A DNA stretch of 64,000 bases, from positions 1 through 64,000 of the forward strand of contig CAYTKQ010000017.1 of the NCBI GenBank assembly GCA_964438705.1, given 5' to 3'. Origin of the DNA: Christensenella sp964438705 (GTDB lineage: Bacteria > Bacillota > Clostridia > Christensenellales > Christensenellaceae). Every line of letters begins with the position of its first letter. Position 1 is the first letter of the stretch. This document shows positions 61,188-64,000 of the stretch, piece after piece. The notes beneath the pieces are model-generated. The model had not been told where the DNA came from and made no database searches. It saw only the letters and a list, made by a program, of their open reading frames with translations. The position numbers were made by a program, and so were the translations under genes.

Positions 61188-62582
61188 ATGCTGGAGTTCT
61201 CGCTCGCCCCGTGTAAGGAGGCTATGGTAGAAGCGCTGTGCACGATCTTGTCGGTTGAAAGCGTAAAAAGCGCACCGCAGGGAAATATGCCCTATGGAAA
61301 AGGGGTGTTTGACGCGCTGATCAAAATGCTGGGGATCGCGGAGAAGCTCGATTTTGACAGTGAAAACTTTTTTTCTCATCTTGGTTATGTGGAATACGGC
61401 GATGGAGACGAAATGTTTGGCATCGTGACGCATCTTGATGTTGTGCCCGCCGGAGAAGGATGGACTGTGCCGCCGTTTGCGGGCACGGTAAAGGACGGAA
61501 AAGTATATGGCAGGGGAGCCATCGATGATAAGGGTCCGGCAATCGCCGCTCTGTTCGCGCTTTCCGCCATCAAGGAAAACTGCATCAGCCTCAACAAGCG
61601 CGTGCGCATCATTTTTGGATGTGACGAGGAGAGCGGCTGGTCGGATATTGATTTTTACAAAAAAAACGGCGGAGAGACGCCCACGATGGCAATTTCGCCG
61701 GATGCAGAATTCCCCATTATCAACGCGGAAAAAGGGTTGCTGCACCTGCGGCTCACCAGAAAGGATTATGAAGCGCAGGGAAGCGGGCTTGCCATCAGGT
61801 CGCTTGAGGCTGGGGAGCGCGTCAATGTTGTGCCTGCGCTGTGCACCTGCGAACTCGTTGGTTCGCTTGCCGATGTCATTTCTTCGGCGGTGCGGCAGAT
61901 GGCGCACATTTTTAATGAGGATTCACCGGTCAAAATATCGTGCGAGGAGATCGACGACGGTGTGAAGCTCACGGCGCATGGGGTGTCCGCGCACGGTTCA
62001 AAGCCCGCCGACGGAACGAACGCGCTTTCCTACATGATCCAGTTTTTGAACACATTGCCATTAAAGAAAAATGCGCTGAGCGACGCGGTATATGAGCTTG
62101 CGAAGTGGATCGGTCTGCAAACGGACGGGGAACGCATCGGCATCGCGGCAGAGGACGAATCGGGTGCGCTTACGCTGAATCTTGGCTATTTTAAGACGCT
62201 TGCGGACGGCATTGAGGCGGGGGTTGATATCCGCTATCCCATCCACAGCGACAAGGTCATGCTGCTTTCGAAAATTTGCGCGGCCTTTGACGAGCTTTCC
62301 GTAACGGAGGAGTTTTCACGCGCGCCGCATTTTGTGCCCGAGGATTCCGAGCTGATCAAGGGGCTGAAGCAGGCGTATGAGGAAGTGACGGGCGAGGAAG
62401 CGACCTGCATGACCATGGGCGGCGCGACTTACGCGCGCGCGTTTCCGAATTCCGTTGCGTTTGGCGCGCTGTTCCCCGGGCAGGTGGGCACGGAGCATCA
62501 GCCGGATGAATACATTGAAATCGATTCGCTTGTGAAAACAGCGGATATCATAGCAAACGCCATTCTGGTGTTGTGTAAATAG
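61188..62582 (+). CDS. pepV: Dipeptidase PepV (M20 family)
   Basis: A 464-residue zinc aminodipeptidase. Metal ligands lie in VTHLDVVPAG, YGRGAIDDKGP and FGCDEESGW, and the lid region has TAHGVSAHGSKP, ending PGQVGTEHQPDEYI. This is the PepV subgroup releasing amino acids from dipeptides. ATG 61188 is chosen, seven bases after AAAGGAG; GTG 61185 is too close. Twenty bases separate it from alaS. Confidence 0.9.
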   Translation: MLEFSLAPCKEAMVEALCTILSVESVKSAPQGNMPYGKGVFDALIKMLGIAEKLDFDSENFFSHLGYVEYGDGDEMFGIVTHLDVVPAGEGWTVPPFAGTVKDGKVYGRGAIDDKGPAIAALFALSAIKENCISLNKRVRIIFGCDEESGWSDIDFYKKNGGETPTMAISPDAEFPIINAEKGLLHLRLTRKDYEAQGSGLAIRSLEAGERVNVVPALCTCELVGSLADVISSAVRQMAHIFNEDSPVKISCEEIDDGVKLTAHGVSAHGSKPADGTNALSYMIQFLNTLPLKKNALSDAVYELAKWIGLQTDGERIGIAAEDESGALTLNLGYFKTLADGIEAGVDIRYPIHSDKVMLLSKICAAFDELSVTEEFSRAPHFVPEDSELIKGLKQAYEEVTGEEATCMTMGGATYARAFPNSVAFGALFPGQVGTEHQPDEYIEIDSLVKTADIIANAILVLCK

Positions 62583-62601
62583 GAAAGAGGAGTTTTTTTG
62601 C

Positions 62602-64000
62602 ATGAAGTGCTTGACAAGTGACGAACTGAGACAAATGTATCTGGATTTTTTCAAAAGCAAAGGACACGCGGTCATCAGGAGCGCGTCTTTGATCCCGGAA
62701 AACGACCCCACGGTGCTTTTTACGACTGCGGGCATGCATCCGCTGGTTCCGTATCTGCTGGGAGAAAAGCACCCCGCCGGAACGCGGCTGACAGATGTGC
62801 AGAAGTGTGTGCGCACAGGCGATATCGACGAGGTGGGCGACGAGAGTCACTGCACCTTTTTTGAGATGCTGGGAAACTGGTCGCTGGGGGATTATTTCAA
62901 GAAGGAAGCGATCGCTTGGAGTTTTGAGTTTTTAACGGACGATCAGTGGCTGGGGATCGACAAGGACACGCTGTATTTCAGCTGCTTTGCGGGCGACGGG
63001 GACGCGCCGCGCGATATGGAAGCATATGAGACATGGCGGTCGCTTGGCGTTGCGGACGATCACATATTCTTCCTGCCCAAGGAAAACAACTGGTGGGGCC
63101 CCGCAGGGCTTACCGGGCCGTGCGGGCCGGATACGGAGATGTTTATCGACACGGGCAAACCCGCCTGCGGGCCGGATTGCAGCCCGGCGTGCGATTGCGG
63201 GAAGTATCTTGAGATATGGAACGACGTGTTCATGGAGTACAACAAGCAGGCGGACGGGACGTTCCTGCCCCTCGACCAGAAAAATGTGGATACGGGCATG
63301 GGGCTCGACCGCACGATCGCAATCCTGCAAGGGAAAAAATCGGTGTATGAAACGGACGTGTTTGCGCCTATCATCGCAAAGATCGAGGAGCTCTCCGGCC
63401 AGACATACGAAGGAGCGGATGAGGATCAGAAAAAAGCGTTTCGTATCGTGGCGGATCACATCCGCTGCGCGACCTTCATGATCGGCGACGAGCGCGGCAT
63501 CACGCCCTCGAACGTGGATCAAGGCTATGTGCTGCGCAGGCTTCTCAGACGTGCGATCCGCTTCGCGGGAAAGCTGGGCGTAGCCGAAGGGAATCTTTGC
63601 AAGATTTCCAAGGTGGTGATCGACAAGTATGCACACGCATATGAAGAGCTGTGCGCCAATGAGGCAAAGATCCTCTCGGAGATCGAAAAGGAGGAGGAGC
63701 GCTTCCAAAAGACGATCACGCAGGGATTGAAGGAATTTGACAAGGTGACGGCAAGCCTTGCGCCGGGGGATATGATCGATGGAAAAAGCGCGTTCCGTTT
63801 GTATGACACGTTTGGATTCCCCATTGAATTTACGCTTGAGCTTGCGGACGAGCGCGGCTTTAAGGTGGATAAAGAAGGCTTCGATAAGGCGTTCGAGCAT
63901 CATCAGGAGCTTTCGCACGCGGGTGCGGAGCAGCGCTTTAAGGGCGGCCTTGCGGACACGAGCGAGCAAACGGCGCGGCTGCATACGGCGACGCACCTCT
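62602..64000 (+). CDS. alaS: Alanyl-tRNA synthetase, 5' part (runs off the window)
   Basis: At least 466 residues of class II AlaRS. Motif 1 region RSASLIPENDPTVLFTTAGM, TFFEMLGNWSLGDYF (motif 2) and VDTGMGLDRTI (motif 3) are intact, and a cysteine-containing insert (CGPDCSPACDCG) sits in the active-site domain. The piece ends as HTATHL, the zinc-binding start of the editing domain. Start at ATG 62602 with GAGGAG upstream. Only the 3' end is missing. Confidence 0.93.
   Translation, partial: MKCLTSDELRQMYLDFFKSKGHAVIRSASLIPENDPTVLFTTAGMHPLVPYLLGEKHPAGTRLTDVQKCVRTGDIDEVGDESHCTFFEMLGNWSLGDYFKKEAIAWSFEFLTDDQWLGIDKDTLYFSCFAGDGDAPRDMEAYETWRSLGVADDHIFFLPKENNWWGPAGLTGPCGPDTEMFIDTGKPACGPDCSPACDCGKYLEIWNDVFMEYNKQADGTFLPLDQKNVDTGMGLDRTIAILQGKKSVYETDVFAPIIAKIEELSGQTYEGADEDQKKAFRIVADHIRCATFMIGDERGITPSNVDQGYVLRRLLRRAIRFAGKLGVAEGNLCKISKVVIDKYAHAYEELCANEAKILSEIEKEEERFQKTITQGLKEFDKVTASLAPGDMIDGKSAFRLYDTFGFPIEFTLELADERGFKVDKEGFDKAFEHHQELSHAGAEQRFKGGLADTSEQTARLHTATHL

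Noticed and set aside
61065..61907. Long N-terminal extension of the RadC frame
   Set aside because: It runs antisense through pepV; RadC homology begins close to ATG 61064.
62932..63996. 354-residue minus-strand frame
   Set aside because: Antisense shadow of alaS; arginine-rich and without a start signal.
1..64000. CRISPR array, tRNA/rRNA genes, insertion sequences
   Set aside because: No regular repeat-spacer array, no recognisable tRNA cloverleaf or rRNA segment and no transposase-like frame were seen by eye on either strand.

Overview
The window looks like a chromosomal segment of a Gram-positive bacterium of the class Clostridia. The evidence is the sigma-A type promoters with AGGAGG ribosome-binding sites, many lipoproteins but no outer-membrane genes, and the gene order tmk - holB - ricT - (ferredoxin) - trmN6 - rsmI - comB - metG - tatD, which follows the Bacillus/Clostridium tmk-to-tatD order. 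Coding sequence is GC-rich from about 2.65 kb onward. The first 2.6 kb is clearly AT-rich and holds toxin/immunity debris, so it reads as an acquired island edge. I would guess a Christensenella-like or related clostridial lineage, but the sequence alone does not prove that.

Layout. 1-2.6 kb: the tail of a polymorphic toxin, two related immunity-like genes with a decayed second toxin tail between them, a lipoprotein and gene scraps. 2.7-11.1 kb: signalling block with a TetR regulator, a lone CheY-like receiver, a minus-strand operon (receiver-HD-GYP, hybrid histidine kinase, receiver with a damaged HD-GYP), and a plus-strand LytS-like kinase plus SARP-type response regulator. 11.2-22.1 kb: a LacI-controlled sugar locus (TIM-barrel epimerase, Gfo/Idh oxidoreductase, ABC importer, xylulokinase-like kinase, DUF4867-like protein, fucose/arabinose-isomerase-like enzyme). 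22.4-26.4 kb: xpt, carbonic anhydrase, another HD-GYP protein, Ohr, an AEC transporter. 26.4-34.2 kb: a 1,897-residue surface metallopeptidase with Ig-like repeats, translationally coupled to an LTA-synthase-like membrane sulfatase-fold enzyme. 34.2-35.5 kb: RpiB-family isomerase and a UPF0303/haem-degrading-like protein. 35.5-47.9 kb: housekeeping, with HflX carrying an N-terminal JAMM-like domain, a decarboxylase and the tmk-to-tatD cluster. 47.9-57.6 kb: a second sugar/polyol locus (RbsA, RbsC, binding lipoprotein, glycerol-dehydrogenase-like enzyme, SDR, DeoR regulator, and an orphan degenerate RbsA-like ATPase), with a VOC protein and a second UPF0303-like gene reading away from it. 57.6-60.2 kb: a YtrA-type GntR/ABC operon and an acetyltransferase. 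60.2-64 kb: radC, pepV and the 5' part of alaS, which runs off the right end.

How the genes work together. Two complete ABC sugar importers each sit with their own regulator and catabolic enzymes. The first shows a repeated LacI-type operator (GTGTGnTCGAnCACAC pattern) at the regulator and again at the catabolic operon. Neither locus has an aldolase, so a pentose or polyol entering through a ketose phosphate is the simplest guess, and the true substrates cannot be read from the sequence. Three HD-GYP proteins but no GGDEF protein lie here, so cyclic-di-GMP turnover is a plausible output of the signalling block. Features most worth follow-up are the unassigned sugar locus, the metallopeptidase/LTA-synthase pair, the JAMM-HflX fusion, the degenerate HD-GYP and ABC proteins, and the duplicated toxin/immunity module.
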